A stretch of 64,000 nt of DNA from Nonomuraea sp. SBT364 (GCF_001083785.1 NZ_LAVL01000035.1:1-64000); one strand, 5' to 3'; shown: positions 37,236 to 46,186, counted from the stretch's first letter. Program-made: numbers and translations. The notes: generated by a model not told the origin, from the sequence alone.

Positions 37236-38381
37236 CTACTTCAGCAGGCCGCCGAAGAACGTACGGAGATCGGCCGCCAGGTCGCCGGGGACTGCCATGG
37301 CGACCATGTGGCTGGGGCTGTGGCGGCCTCCCCAGTGCACCACGGTGTTGCGGCGGCCGGCGATCCGCCTGAAGACGGCGGGGCCGCCGTGCGACACGCC
37401 GGTGGGCACGGCCGCCTGGTCGACGGGCAGACCGGCGGCGCCCTCGTAGTAGGTCCACGACGAGGAGCCACCGGTGCCGGTCAGCCAGTAGAGGGAGGCG
37501 GTGGTGAGCACCAGGTCGCGCGGGATCGGCTCGGCGGGCGTCCCGCCGGGCCAGCCGTCGAACTCCTTGAACCGCTCGACCAGGTAGGCGAGCTGGGCGA
37601 CGGGCGAGTCGGCGAAGCCGTGCGCGAGCGTCTGGGGGCGGGCGGCCAGGTAGGGGCCGTAGCCGCTGCCCTGCCCCATCCAGGCGGTGGCGGCCTCCAG
37701 CTCGGCCCGTTCCTCCTCGGTGGCGCCGGTGAGCTCGTCGGGATCGCCGGTGGGGATGCCGAGGCCGGCGGTGATGTGCGCGCCGATCACGTGCTCGCCG
37801 TCGAGCGCGGCGAGCTGGGGCGTGACCAGGGCGCCGGCGTCGTTGCCGTGCGCGCCGTAGCGCTCGTAGCCGAGCCTGCCCATCAGCTCGGCCCAGGCGC
37901 GCGCCACCCGGGCGACGGACCAGGGCCGCTCGTCGGCGGGCTCGGGGAACGGCGAGAAGCCGAAGCCGGGCAGCGAGGGCGCCACCACGTGGAAGGCCAC
38001 CGCCGGGTCGAGGCCGTGCGCCCGCGGGTCGGCGAGCGGGCCGGCCAGGTCCAGGAACTCGGCCACGGAGCTGGGCCAGCTGTGGGTGAGGATCAGCGGC
38101 GTCGCGCCCGGCTCGGGCGAGCGCACGTGCAGGAAGTGCACCCGCTGCCCGTCGATCTCGGTCGTGTACTGCGGGAACGCGTTGAGCCTGGCCTCCTGCG
38201 CCCGCCAGTCGAACCCGTCGGCCCAGTACGCGGCCAGCTCCCGCAGGTAGTCCACCGGCACCCCGCGCCGCCACCCGCCTCCGGGGAGCTGCCGCGCCCA
38301 CCGGGTGCGGCGCAGGCGGTCACGGAGGTCGTCGAGGTCGGTCTGCGGAACATCGATACGGAAGGGCGTGATGTCGTTCAT
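37236..38381 (-). CDS. Epoxide hydrolase (EHN-type alpha/beta hydrolase)
   Basis: This 381-residue protein has an N-terminal EHN region (FRIDVPQTDLDDLRDRLRRTRW), an oxyanion HSWP at 100-103, nucleophile D181 in HGNDAG and the catalytic histidine in GGRHSPSHM. WSYYxxA-like tyrosines in SSWTYYEGA fit the lid tyrosines of microsomal-type epoxide hydrolases. Such enzymes open epoxides to diols; the physiological substrate is unknown. ATG 38381 is chosen over one three codons earlier. A perfect inverted repeat begins 20 bases upstream. Confidence 0.9.
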   Translation of the reverse strand: MNDITPFRIDVPQTDLDDLRDRLRRTRWARQLPGGGWRRGVPVDYLRELAAYWADGFDWRAQEARLNAFPQYTTEIDGQRVHFLHVRSPEPGATPLILTHSWPSSVAEFLDLAGPLADPRAHGLDPAVAFHVVAPSLPGFGFSPFPEPADERPWSVARVARAWAELMGRLGYERYGAHGNDAGALVTPQLAALDGEHVIGAHITAGLGIPTGDPDELTGATEEERAELEAATAWMGQGSGYGPYLAARPQTLAHGFADSPVAQLAYLVERFKEFDGWPGGTPAEPIPRDLVLTTASLYWLTGTGGSSSWTYYEGAAGLPVDQAAVPTGVSHGGPAVFRRIAGRRNTVVHWGGRHSPSHMVAMAVPGDLAADLRTFFGGLLK

Positions 38382-38400
38382 GTGCACCACGATGTCCCCC

Positions 38401-38425
38401 CATGCGGAAAGGTTCGTTCCGCATG
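38401..38425 (-). promoter_or_regulatory. Inverted repeat upstream of the epoxide hydrolase gene
   Basis: CATGCGGAA (38401-38409) and TTCCGCATG (38417-38425) are perfect 9-base arms with a seven-base spacer. It lies between the rpsA terminator and the hydrolase start, where a repressor site would be expected, but no dedicated regulator gene is adjacent. Confidence 0.5.
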
Positions 38426-38427
38426 AC

Positions 38428-38463
38428 GAAAGGCCCCGTACGGAGATCCGTACGGGGCCTTTC
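38428..38463 (-). terminator. rpsA terminator
   Basis: GAAAGGCCCCGTACGGA (38428-38444) and its complement at 38447-38463 form a long stem; read leftward it ends in CCTTTC. It lies 18 bases after the rpsA stop. Confidence 0.85.
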
Positions 38464-38480
38464 TTCAGCGATCAGCTAGC

Positions 38481-39962
38481 TCAGCTCTGGCCGCCCGCGA
38501 GCTTCTCGCGCAGAGCCGCGAGAGCCTCGTCGGAGGCGAGAGCGCCGGCCGCCGGAGCGGACGAGGAGCTGCTCGACTGGGGCTGCGACTCACCGGTGTA
38601 GGTCGAAGGAGCGGCCTCGCCGGCCTCGGCCTCAGCCTTGCGGGCCTCTTCGATCTGCTTGCGGTGGGCCTCGTAGCGCGTCTGGGCCTCGGCGTACTGC
38701 CGCTCCCACTCCTCACGCTGCTTGTCGAAGCCCTCGAGCCACTCCCCGGTCTCCGGGTCGAAGCCCTCGGGGTAGATGTAGTTGCCCTGGTCGTCGTAGG
38801 TCGCCGCCATGCCGTAGAGCGTCGGGTCGAACTCGACCTCGGTGCCCACGCCTTCGTTGGCCTGCTTGAGCGACAGGCTGATGCGGCGACGGTCGAGGTC
38901 GATGTCGATGATCTTCACGAAGATCTCGTCGCCGACCTGGACGACCTGCTCCGGGATCTCCACGTGGCGCTCGGCCAGCTCGGAGATGTGGACCAGGCCC
39001 TCGATGCCCTCCTCGACCCGGACGAACGCGCCGAACGGCACCAGCTTGGTGACGCGGCCCGGCACGACCTGGCCGATCTGGTGGGTGCGGGCGAACTGCT
39101 GCCACGGGTCTTCCTGGGTGGCCTTGAGCGACAGGGAGACGCGCTCGCGCTCCATGTCGACGTCGAGGACCTCGACCGTGACCTCCTGGCCGACCTCGAC
39201 AACCTCGGAGGGGTGGTCGATGTGCTTCCAGGACAGCTCCGACACGTGGACCAGACCGTCGACGCCACCCAGGTCCACGAAGGCACCGAAGTTGACGATC
39301 GAGGACACGACGCCCTTGCGGACCTGGCCCTTCTGGAGGGTGTTGAGGAAGGTCTGGCGGACCTCGGACTGCGTCTGCTCAAGCCAGGCGCGGCGCGACA
39401 GGACCACGTTGTTGCGGTTCTTGTCGAGCTCGATGATCTTCGCCTCGAGCTCACGGCCGACGTACGGCTGCAGATCGCGGACACGGCGCATCTCGACCAG
39501 GGAGGCCGGGAGGAAGCCACGGAGGCCGATGTCGAGGATGAGACCACCCTTGACGACCTCGATGACGGTGCCGGTGACGATGCCGTCCTCGTCCTTGATC
39601 TTCTCGATCGTGCCCCAGGCGCGCTCGTACTGAGCACGCTTCTTGGACAGGATCAGGCGGCCCTCCTTGTCCTCCTTCTGGAGAACCAGGGCTTCGACGT
39701 GCTCGCCGACCTCCACGACGTCAGCAGGGTCGACATCGTGCTTGATCGAAAGCTCGCGCGAGGGGATGACACCCTCGGTCTTGTAGCCGATGTCGAGAAG
39801 AACCTCGTCTCGATCGACCTTGACGACGGTGCCCTCGACGATGTCGCCGTCGTTGAAGTACTTGATGGTCTCGTCGATCGCGGCGAGGAAGGCTTCCTCG
39901 GACCCGATGTCGTTGACCGCTACCTGCGGGGTGCTCGAGGTGGCCTCAGTGCTGGACGTCAT
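38481..39962 (-). CDS. rpsA: 30S ribosomal protein S1
   Basis: This 493-residue protein has four S1 RNA-binding domains, for example IVEGTVVKVDRDEVLLDIG (about 40-58), IVTGTVIEVVKGGLILDIG, VRKGVVSSIVNFGAFVDLG and VVPGRVTKLVPFGAFVRVE. It ends in an acidic, serine-rich tail. It helps the ribosome bind structured mRNA. ATG 39962 gives the family N-terminus MTSSTEATSS; an upstream in-frame extension to 40031 is unlikely. A strong promoter at 40112-40140 would give a leader of about 140 bases. Confidence 0.97.
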   Translation of the reverse strand: MTSSTEATSSTPQVAVNDIGSEEAFLAAIDETIKYFNDGDIVEGTVVKVDRDEVLLDIGYKTEGVIPSRELSIKHDVDPADVVEVGEHVEALVLQKEDKEGRLILSKKRAQYERAWGTIEKIKDEDGIVTGTVIEVVKGGLILDIGLRGFLPASLVEMRRVRDLQPYVGRELEAKIIELDKNRNNVVLSRRAWLEQTQSEVRQTFLNTLQKGQVRKGVVSSIVNFGAFVDLGGVDGLVHVSELSWKHIDHPSEVVEVGQEVTVEVLDVDMERERVSLSLKATQEDPWQQFARTHQIGQVVPGRVTKLVPFGAFVRVEEGIEGLVHISELAERHVEIPEQVVQVGDEIFVKIIDIDLDRRRISLSLKQANEGVGTEVEFDPTLYGMAATYDDQGNYIYPEGFDPETGEWLEGFDKQREEWERQYAEAQTRYEAHRKQIEEARKAEAEAGEAAPSTYTGESQPQSSSSSSAPAAGALASDEALAALREKLAGGQS

Positions 39963-40111
39963 GTGTGGAATTGCTCCGAACGCGGACAGATGTCGATGTG
40001 GCGATGCGCGGCAGGCCCTCTTCCGCATCAAGCCGAGGAGTTACGACATCGACGTGACCGAGCGCGAGCCCGCTCCGTCTGAGGCGCGCGCGAGCCCACA
40101 GCGCAGCGATC

Positions 40112-40140
40112 AGCATATGAGACCAACGCCACGGGGTCAA
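40112..40140 (-). promoter_or_regulatory. Promoter for rpsA
   Basis: Read leftward, TTGACC (40140-40135), a 17-base spacer and TATGCT (40117-40112) form one of the best matches to a primary sigma promoter in the window. It implies a long untranslated leader before ATG 39962. Confidence 0.75.
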
Positions 40141-40163
40141 TCCAACCGCCGTATCCACCGCGA

Positions 40164-41255
40164 CTAGTAAGCGTTGACCTGGGGTCTGCGCTTTGCCTCG
40201 ATGTTACCCCGAAGCCGGCGGGGGACGGAGACGCGCTCCGGGTCGCCGTCGGACACGTATCGCTTGCCGGGGTGCTTGTCCAGCCATTCGAGCCAGTACT
40301 GCGAGCACCACTTGCGGCACTCGCCCTTCTTTCCGTTGCTCTGGATCCGCTGGATCGCGCCCCGGTCGAAGTCTTTCGCGTACGGCGAAACCGACGGCTC
40401 GGCGCCGGCCAGGAACACCCCGTCGAAGTCGTACCGGGTGCCGTTCCAGGAGCCCTGGCGGGCCGCCTTCTTCGCACGCGGCATCGACCCGTAGGGCAGC
40501 GCCATGGTCGTGACGGGGTCTGCGCCCAGCCTGGCGAGCATCCGGTCGAGCCTGGCGATCTGCTTGCGCACGTTCTTCACGGGAAGCGAGCGCAGGTCGG
40601 GGTGGGACCAGGTGTGGTTGGCCACCTCGAACCCGTTGCCGGTCAGCCAGCGCACGGCCGCCGCCTGCTCCCGTTCGGTGCGCAGCCCGAACGGCGTGTG
40701 GTTGACCCAGAACGTGGCCACCGGCCGGAACCCCGGATGGCGCCCGGCCACGTCGAGCAGGATGCCCACGGCGGTGTCCCGCGCCGGTCCGCCCCCGGCG
40801 TCGAACGCGAAGTGGCTGGGATGGCCGTCGTCGAAGGTGAGCACGACGGGGAACTTCCCGGCGGGCACCCGGATGTCGCCGGCGGCGAACTCCTTGGCGC
40901 TGATCGGCACGTACCCCTTCCTGGCCAGCTTCTCCAGCTCCTGCCTGAACTGGGCGGGCGTGCGGTCGATCGAGGAGCGCCGCTTGGCGACCAGCCGGTG
41001 GTACATCAGCACCGGCACCAGCCCGAGCTCGTTGGCCTTGACCTGCCTGGCGAACTCCGGGGTCGCCACGACGCCCGGCGGCTGGGCCGCCTCCTCGACC
41101 GCCGGGCCGGTCGGCTGCGGTGTGGAGCGTTCCGCCGCCCGGGCGGGCGGGGCCGCCACGGGCCGGTCGGAAGCGGGCAGCAGCCACAGCCCGACGATCG
41201 CCGTGACCACCACCAGGACGTTCGCCGCGCCGATGATCCGCGTAAGGGACTGCAC
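40164..41255 (-). CDS. Exported polysaccharide deacetylase (NodB domain)
   Basis: This 363-residue protein has an N-terminal hydrophobic anchor (ANVLVVVTAIVGLWLLP, about 10-27), a proline-rich spacer and a NodB domain: VLMYHRLV, VVLTFDDGHPSHF (metal-binding DD) and EVANHTWSHPDL (HxxxH). It probably removes acetyl groups from peptidoglycan or another wall polymer outside the membrane. GTG 41255 is preferred because GGGAG lies four bases upstream and the anchor begins there; an ATG at 41333 would add a 26-residue AT-rich leader. It lies beyond polA on the same strand. Confidence 0.88.
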   Translation of the reverse strand: MQSLTRIIGAANVLVVVTAIVGLWLLPASDRPVAAPPARAAERSTPQPTGPAVEEAAQPPGVVATPEFARQVKANELGLVPVLMYHRLVAKRRSSIDRTPAQFRQELEKLARKGYVPISAKEFAAGDIRVPAGKFPVVLTFDDGHPSHFAFDAGGGPARDTAVGILLDVAGRHPGFRPVATFWVNHTPFGLRTEREQAAAVRWLTGNGFEVANHTWSHPDLRSLPVKNVRKQIARLDRMLARLGADPVTTMALPYGSMPRAKKAARQGSWNGTRYDFDGVFLAGAEPSVSPYAKDFDRGAIQRIQSNGKKGECRKWCSQYWLEWLDKHPGKRYVSDGDPERVSVPRRLRGNIEAKRRPQVNAY

Positions 41256-41351
41256 AAAACTCCCGTGCCACTCGGGGAAAACTTCCCTCAGCGTAATCCA
41301 AAGGATCACGAAAAAAGTGGCATGCCCCGACATACCGGGCCGAAACCCCGC

Positions 41352-44042
41352 TCAGTGGCCGGCGTCCTCCCACGTCCTGCCGACGCCGACGGAGACCTCC
41401 AGCGGGACCCGCAGCCGGTAGGCGGCGTTCATCTGGTCGCGCACCAGCTGCCGCAGCGTCTCCAGCTCGCCCGGCGCGACCTCGAACACGAGCTCGTCGT
41501 GGACCTGCAGGAGCATCCGCGAGCCCAGCCCCTCCTCCGCGAGCGCCTGGCGGACGTGCAGCATCGCGACCTTGATGATGTCGGCGGCCGAGCCCTGGAT
41601 GGGGGCGTTGAGCGCCATCCGCTCGGCCATCTCCCGCCGCTGGCGGTTGTCGCTGGTCAGGTCAGGCAGGTAGCGGCGGCGGCCCATCATGGTCTCGGTG
41701 TAGCCGTTGGTGCGCGCCTGGCGGACGATGTCGTGCAGGAAGTCGCGCACGCCGCCGAACTCCTGGAAGTATTCCTCCTTCAGCGCCCGCGCCTCGGCCA
41801 CCGGGATGTTGAGCTGGCCCGCCAGGCCGAAGTCGGACAGGCCGTAGGCCAGCCCGTAGTTCATCGCCTTGATGCGGGCCCGCAGCTCGCCGTCGATCTG
41901 CTCCGGCGGCAGGTCGAACACCCGCGCCGCGGTCGCCTGGTGGAAGTCGTGGCCCGACTCGAACGCGGCGATCAGCGACTCGTCGCCCGACAGGTGCGCC
42001 ATGATGCGCAGCTCGATCTGGCTGTAGTCGGCGGTCAGCAGCGTCTCGTAGCCCTCCCCCACGACGAAGCCCTGCCGGATGCGGCGGCCCTCGGCGGTGC
42101 GGATCGGGATGTTCTGCAGGTTGGGCTTCTCCGAGGAGAGCCGGCCGGTGGCGGCGATGATCTGGTTGAAGGTGGTGTGGATACGGCGGTCGTCGCCGAT
42201 CTCCTTGATCAGGCCCTCGACCGTGGTGCGCAGCTTGGTCTGGTCGCGGTGCCGCAGCATGATCGTCGGCAGCTCGTGCTCGGACTGGGTGGCCAGCCAG
42301 GCGAGCTGGTCGGCGTCGGTGCTGTAGCCGGTCTTGATCTTCTTGGTCTTGGGCAGGCCGAGCTTGACGAACAGCACCTCCTGCAGCTGCTTGGGCGAGC
42401 CGAGGTTGAACTGCTCGCCGACCGACCGGTGCGCCTCCTCGACCGCGTGCTTGACGGCGGCGCCGAACTCGGCCTCCAGACCGGCGAAGTATTCGCTGTC
42501 GACGGCGATGCCGGCGCGCTCCATCTCGGCCAGCACGGTGAGCAGCGGCAGCTCCACGTCACTCAGCAGCTGGGTGCCGCCGCGCCCGGCCAGGAAGCCC
42601 TCCAGCGCCTCGGCCAGCTCACGCACCGCGTGCGCGCGCAGCGCCAGATCCTTGGCCGGGGCGTCGTCGTCGTCGCCGAACAGGGCGGCCTGGCCGTCGG
42701 ACTCCTCCTCGGCCCGCAGGTCGCGGTTGAGGTAGCGGCGGGCGAGGTCTTCGAGCGCGAACGTGCGCTGCCCCGGCATCGCCAGGTAGGCCGCCAGCGC
42801 GGTGTCGCAGGACAGCCCGCGCAGCTCCATGCCCTGCGCCCACAGCGCCAGGATGGGGCCCTTGGCGTCGTGCACGGCCTTGGGCCTGGCCGGGTCGGCC
42901 AGGTAGGCGCGCAGGGCCGCCTCGTCGGCCTCGGTCAGCTTGACCGGGTCGATGTGCGCGGCGGTGCCGTCGGGCGAGGCGATGGCGATGGCGTCGACGC
43001 GGCCGGTGCCGCTGCCGTAGACGCCCTTGAACGCGACGCCGGCGCGGCCCTCGGGCAACGCCGCCAGCCAGCCGGCCACCCGGTCGGGGCCGAGGATCAC
43101 GGTCTCGACCTCGAAGCCCTGGTCGGGCTCCTGCTCGCCGGTGCCGAGGGTCTTGAAGACGCGCTCGCGCAGCTCGCCGCGGATCTGCAGGGTGTCGAAG
43201 AGCTTGTTGACCTCCTCGCGCTCCCAGGCGCCCTGCTTGAGGTCGGTCAGCTCGGCCTCCAGCGGGACGTCGCGCAGCAGCTCGGTGAGCCGGCGGTTCA
43301 TCAGCACCTGGGCGACGTGCTCGCGCAGCTTGTCGCCGACCTTGCCCTTGACCTCGTCGACCCGGTCGACGAGCGCGGTCAGCGAGCCGAACTCGCGCAC
43401 CCACTTGGCCGCGGTCTTCTCGCCCACGCCGGGGATGCTGAGCAGGTTGTCGCTCGGGTCGCCGCGCAGCGCCGCGAAGTCGGGATACTGCACGGGGGTG
43501 AGGCCGTACTTCTCCTGGACGGCGTCGGGGGTGAACCTCGTCATGTCGCTGATGCCGCGGCGGGTCATGAGCACGGTGACGTCCTCGTTGACGAGCTGCA
43601 GCGCGTCGCGGTCGCCGGTCACGATGAGCACGCTCATGCCCTCGGCGCCGGCGCGGGTGGCCAGCGTGGCGATCAGGTCGTCGGCCTCGAAGCCGGCCTT
43701 GGACAGGCGCGGGATGCGCAGGGTGTCGAGCAGCTCGAAGATGAGCTGCATCTGGCCGCGGAAGTCTTCGGGCGTCTCGCTGCGGTTGGCCTTGTAATCG
43801 GAGTATTCCTCGTGCCGGAACGTCGGCTCCGATCGGTCGAAGGCCACCGCCACGTGCGAGGGCTGCTCGTCGCGCAGGATGTTGGTCAGCATCGAGGTGA
43901 ACCCGTAGACCGCCTCGGTGTGCTGACCGTCGGTGGTCATCAGGTTGGCGTCTTTCAGCGCGTAGAACGCACGATAAGCCAGGGAATGCCCGTCAAGCAG
44001 CAGCAGGCAGGGTCGGCTGGGGGTCACTTCACTCTTCGGCAC
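41352..44042 (-). CDS. polA: DNA polymerase I
   Basis: This 896-residue polymerase has a 5'-3' exonuclease domain (LLLLDGHSLAYRAFYAL, VTGDRDALQLV, PGVGEKTAAKW), a central 3'-5' exonuclease-like domain and a polymerase domain with motif A DYSQIELRIMAHL, motif B RRxxKxxxYGxxYG-like INYGLAYGL and motif C QVHDELVFEV. The central domain lacks the DxE metal ligands, so proofreading is absent, as is usual in actinobacteria. It fills gaps in repair and Okazaki-fragment processing. It is divergent from a thioesterase gene. Confidence 0.97.
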   Translation of the reverse strand: MPKSEVTPSRPCLLLLDGHSLAYRAFYALKDANLMTTDGQHTEAVYGFTSMLTNILRDEQPSHVAVAFDRSEPTFRHEEYSDYKANRSETPEDFRGQMQLIFELLDTLRIPRLSKAGFEADDLIATLATRAGAEGMSVLIVTGDRDALQLVNEDVTVLMTRRGISDMTRFTPDAVQEKYGLTPVQYPDFAALRGDPSDNLLSIPGVGEKTAAKWVREFGSLTALVDRVDEVKGKVGDKLREHVAQVLMNRRLTELLRDVPLEAELTDLKQGAWEREEVNKLFDTLQIRGELRERVFKTLGTGEQEPDQGFEVETVILGPDRVAGWLAALPEGRAGVAFKGVYGSGTGRVDAIAIASPDGTAAHIDPVKLTEADEAALRAYLADPARPKAVHDAKGPILALWAQGMELRGLSCDTALAAYLAMPGQRTFALEDLARRYLNRDLRAEEESDGQAALFGDDDDAPAKDLALRAHAVRELAEALEGFLAGRGGTQLLSDVELPLLTVLAEMERAGIAVDSEYFAGLEAEFGAAVKHAVEEAHRSVGEQFNLGSPKQLQEVLFVKLGLPKTKKIKTGYSTDADQLAWLATQSEHELPTIMLRHRDQTKLRTTVEGLIKEIGDDRRIHTTFNQIIAATGRLSSEKPNLQNIPIRTAEGRRIRQGFVVGEGYETLLTADYSQIELRIMAHLSGDESLIAAFESGHDFHQATAARVFDLPPEQIDGELRARIKAMNYGLAYGLSDFGLAGQLNIPVAEARALKEEYFQEFGGVRDFLHDIVRQARTNGYTETMMGRRRYLPDLTSDNRQRREMAERMALNAPIQGSAADIIKVAMLHVRQALAEEGLGSRMLLQVHDELVFEVAPGELETLRQLVRDQMNAAYRLRVPLEVSVGVGRTWEDAGH

Positions 44043-44104
44043 ACAGGCAGCCTAGTCTCCAACTGCGACAGAAAACCCGAGCTCGAAAGACTGGAGGCGT
44101 CCCC

Positions 44105-44509
44105 TTGACGCAGATCGACCCGGCCTCCTTCACCGCGGTCCACCAGGGCACGCTGGCCGATCGGATGGGCATCGAATTCCTGGAGGCGACCGCCGAGCGC
44201 GTGGTCGGCCGGATGCCGGTGGCGGGCAACACCCAGCCGTACGGCCTGCTGCACGGCGGCGCGTCGGTGGTGCTGGCCGAGACGCTCGGCTCGACGGCGG
44301 CCGCCATCCACGCCGGTCCCGGCAGGATCGCCATGGGCATCGAGATCAACGCCACCCATCACCGCTCGGCGACCTCGGGCTTCGTGACGGGCGTGGCCAC
44401 CCGGCTGCACGGCGGCCGCACGCTGGCGAGCTACGACATCGAGATCACCGACGAGCAGGGGCGGCGCGTGTGCACCTCCCGTCTCACCTGCATGCTGCGC
44501 GACGCCTGA
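44105..44509 (+). CDS. Hotdog-fold thioesterase, PaaI type
   Basis: This 134-residue single hotdog domain has MPVAGNTQPYGLLHGGASVVLAETLGS, with the HGG motif and the following catalytic-region glutamate. The TTG start follows GGAGG by eight bases. Related enzymes hydrolyse aromatic or menaquinone-pathway acyl-CoAs (PaaI, MenI type); which one is unclear. It is divergent from polA and stands alone. Confidence 0.88.
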   Translation: MTQIDPASFTAVHQGTLADRMGIEFLEATAERVVGRMPVAGNTQPYGLLHGGASVVLAETLGSTAAAIHAGPGRIAMGIEINATHHRSATSGFVTGVATRLHGGRTLASYDIEITDEQGRRVCTSRLTCMLRDA

Positions 44510-44571
44510 TCGCACCAGCCCCTTTGCGCACAGGCCCCCGGGCTCGCTACGGTTGTCCCAGCGGGGCCCGC

Positions 44572-44634
44572 GGGGAGGCCGAGTAGACAACGGGTGAGGC
44601 CGGGGAAGCCTCATACGGCACCAAAGGCCTCCCC
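44572..44634 (+). ncRNA. Nested stem-loop structure, possible structured leader or terminator
   Basis: GGGGAGGCC (44572-44580) pairs with GGCCTCCCC (44626-44634). Inside, GAGGC (44596-44600) pairs with GCCTC (44608-44612) around a seven-base loop, leaving single-stranded segments on both sides. A GTTTTC follows at 44642. I could not match it to a riboswitch class I know; it may end the thioesterase transcript or act as a leader element. Confidence 0.35.
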
Positions 44635-44742
44635 CGGGCTCGTTTTCACGTTCCGCTTCGCATCGTTAGCGTTTCGTTAGTCACCCGCGCCAGGCGTCAC
44701 CGCTCATTTAGCCCCTGACCTGCCGCGTTGTTTGCTCACACA

Positions 44743-44772
44743 AGTGACACACACATGTCACTAATTGGTGAC
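44743..44772 (+). promoter_or_regulatory. Operator cluster upstream of livHMGF
   Basis: AGTGACA (44743-44749) and TGTCACT (44756-44762) are perfect arms around CACACA, and a third half-site GGTGAC follows at 44767-44772. CATACT at 44777-44782 is a candidate -10. The arrangement suggests control of the transporter by a dimeric regulator. Confidence 0.5.
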
Positions 44773-44896
44773 GAACCATACTGAACCGGGCGTACCCGGA
44801 ATAGGCTCCCGCCACAGCATCCCAGTCGTGCCTGCGATGCCCGCGTGTCGAGATGGAGGGGCACAACCCCGCCTTGACCTATCTGAGGGAGCACCA

Positions 44897-46186
44897 TTGC
44901 GCAGAGCCGTGATCGCGTTCACGGCCTTCCTGGGTGGACTCATTCTCTTGCTCGCCGCTCCGGCCCATGCGGCCGATCCGGAACAGAGCCTGAGGGGAAC
45001 ACTCCAACACCAAGGCCAGCCAGTGAACGGCGTGAAAATCGTCGTGACCACCGAGAGCGGACAACCCGTTCAGGAGGTCACCAGTGACGCCAAAGGCACA
45101 TGGGAAGTGCCGGTCGAGAAGGCCGGAAAGTACAAGGTCACGCTGGATGTCAGCACCCTCCCGCCGAACCTGCAGGTCCGGGGCGGCAGCAACACCCGCA
45201 CCCCGACCGTGTACGAGGGCAACCCGGCGAGCGTGCTGTTCGCCCTGCAGCCCAAGACCGCCGCGGGAGCGGAGCCCGAGCAGAGCGGGGGCGGCGGCAG
45301 CGCCTTCTGGGAACGGGCCGCCCAGCTCACCTTCGAGGGCCTGAACCTGGGGCTGATCATCGCGCTCGCCGCGCTCGGCCTGTCCCTCATCTACGGCACC
45401 ACCGGCCTGACCAACTTCGCCCACGGTGAGCTGGTCACGCTCGGCGCACTGCTGGCCTACGCCTTCAACACCGGCATAGGGCTGCACCTCATCCCCGCCG
45501 CGCTGATCGCGGTCATCCTCGCCGGCGGGCTCGGCTACGCGCAGGACAGGTTCTTCTGGGGCCAGCTGCGCCGCCGCGGCACCGGCATCATCGCCGCGAT
45601 GATCGTCTCGATCGGTGTGGCGATCTTCCTGCGTTACCTGTTCCTCATCCTGTTCGGCGGCCAGAGCGAGGCGTTCGCCCAGTACAACGCCCAGCCCGGC
45701 ATCCAGGTCGGTCCCATCTCGGCCGCCCCCAAGAACTTCGTCGCCATGGGCATCGAGCTGCTGGTCCTCATCGTCGTCGGCGTCGCCCTGCTGCGCACCC
45801 GCACCGGCAAGGCCGCTCGCGCCGTGGCCGACAACCCCGCCCCCGCCGCCTCATCGGGCATCAACGTCGACCGGGTCATCCGCATCATCTGGACCGTGGG
45901 CGGCGCCATCGCCGCGCTGGCCGGCATCATGCTCGGCCTGTCGCAGAACCTGAAGTTCACGATGGGCCAGGACATCCTGCTGCTCATCTTCGCCGGCGTC
46001 ACGCTCGGCGGGCTCGGCACCGCCTTCGGCGCCCTGGTCGGCTCGATCATCGTCGGCCTGTTCATCCAGGTCTCGACGCTGTGGGTGCCGCCGGAGCTCA
46101 AGAGCGTCGGCGCGCTGGCCGTGCTCATCATCGTGCTCCTCTTCCGGCCGCAGGGCATCCTGGGCCGCCGCGAGCGGATCGGCTGA
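44897..46186 (+). CDS. livH: LivH-type branched-chain amino-acid permease with an extra N-terminal exported Ig-like domain
   Basis: This 429-residue protein starts at TTG 44897 behind GAGGGAG. Residues 1-25 are a signal peptide ending APAHA. Residues 30-120 form a beta-sandwich-like region (LRGTLQHQGQPVNGVKIVV, then TSDAKGTWEVPVEKAGKYKV) resembling carboxypeptidase-regulatory or SpaA-type Ig domains. The LivH permease follows (ALGLSLIYGTTGLTNFAHGEL, about 155-175, and IFAGVTLGGLGTAFGALVGS). Ordinary LivH proteins are about 290 residues and lack the extra domain. It should lie outside the membrane next to the substrate-binding proteins. It is first in the livHMGF operon. Confidence 0.88.
   Translation: MRRAVIAFTAFLGGLILLLAAPAHAADPEQSLRGTLQHQGQPVNGVKIVVTTESGQPVQEVTSDAKGTWEVPVEKAGKYKVTLDVSTLPPNLQVRGGSNTRTPTVYEGNPASVLFALQPKTAAGAEPEQSGGGGSAFWERAAQLTFEGLNLGLIIALAALGLSLIYGTTGLTNFAHGELVTLGALLAYAFNTGIGLHLIPAALIAVILAGGLGYAQDRFFWGQLRRRGTGIIAAMIVSIGVAIFLRYLFLILFGGQSEAFAQYNAQPGIQVGPISAAPKNFVAMGIELLVLIVVGVALLRTRTGKAARAVADNPAPAASSGINVDRVIRIIWTVGGAIAALAGIMLGLSQNLKFTMGQDILLLIFAGVTLGGLGTAFGALVGSIIVGLFIQVSTLWVPPELKSVGALAVLIIVLLFRPQGILGRRERIG

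Larger units (their letters stand above)
44510..44896. other. 387-bp gene-free interval upstream of livH
   Basis: No convincing gene was found. It holds a nested stem structure at 44572-44634 and an operator cluster at 44743-44772, described separately. CCCCCGGGCTCG occurs twice, at 44535-44546 and 44632-44643. An open frame from 44765 runs into livH, but its first 44 codons do not resemble a signal peptide. Confidence 0.7.

Noticed and set aside
44765-44896. A longer livH starting at 44765
   Set aside because: The extension has no ribosome site and would block the signal peptide; TTG 44897 has GAGGGAG.
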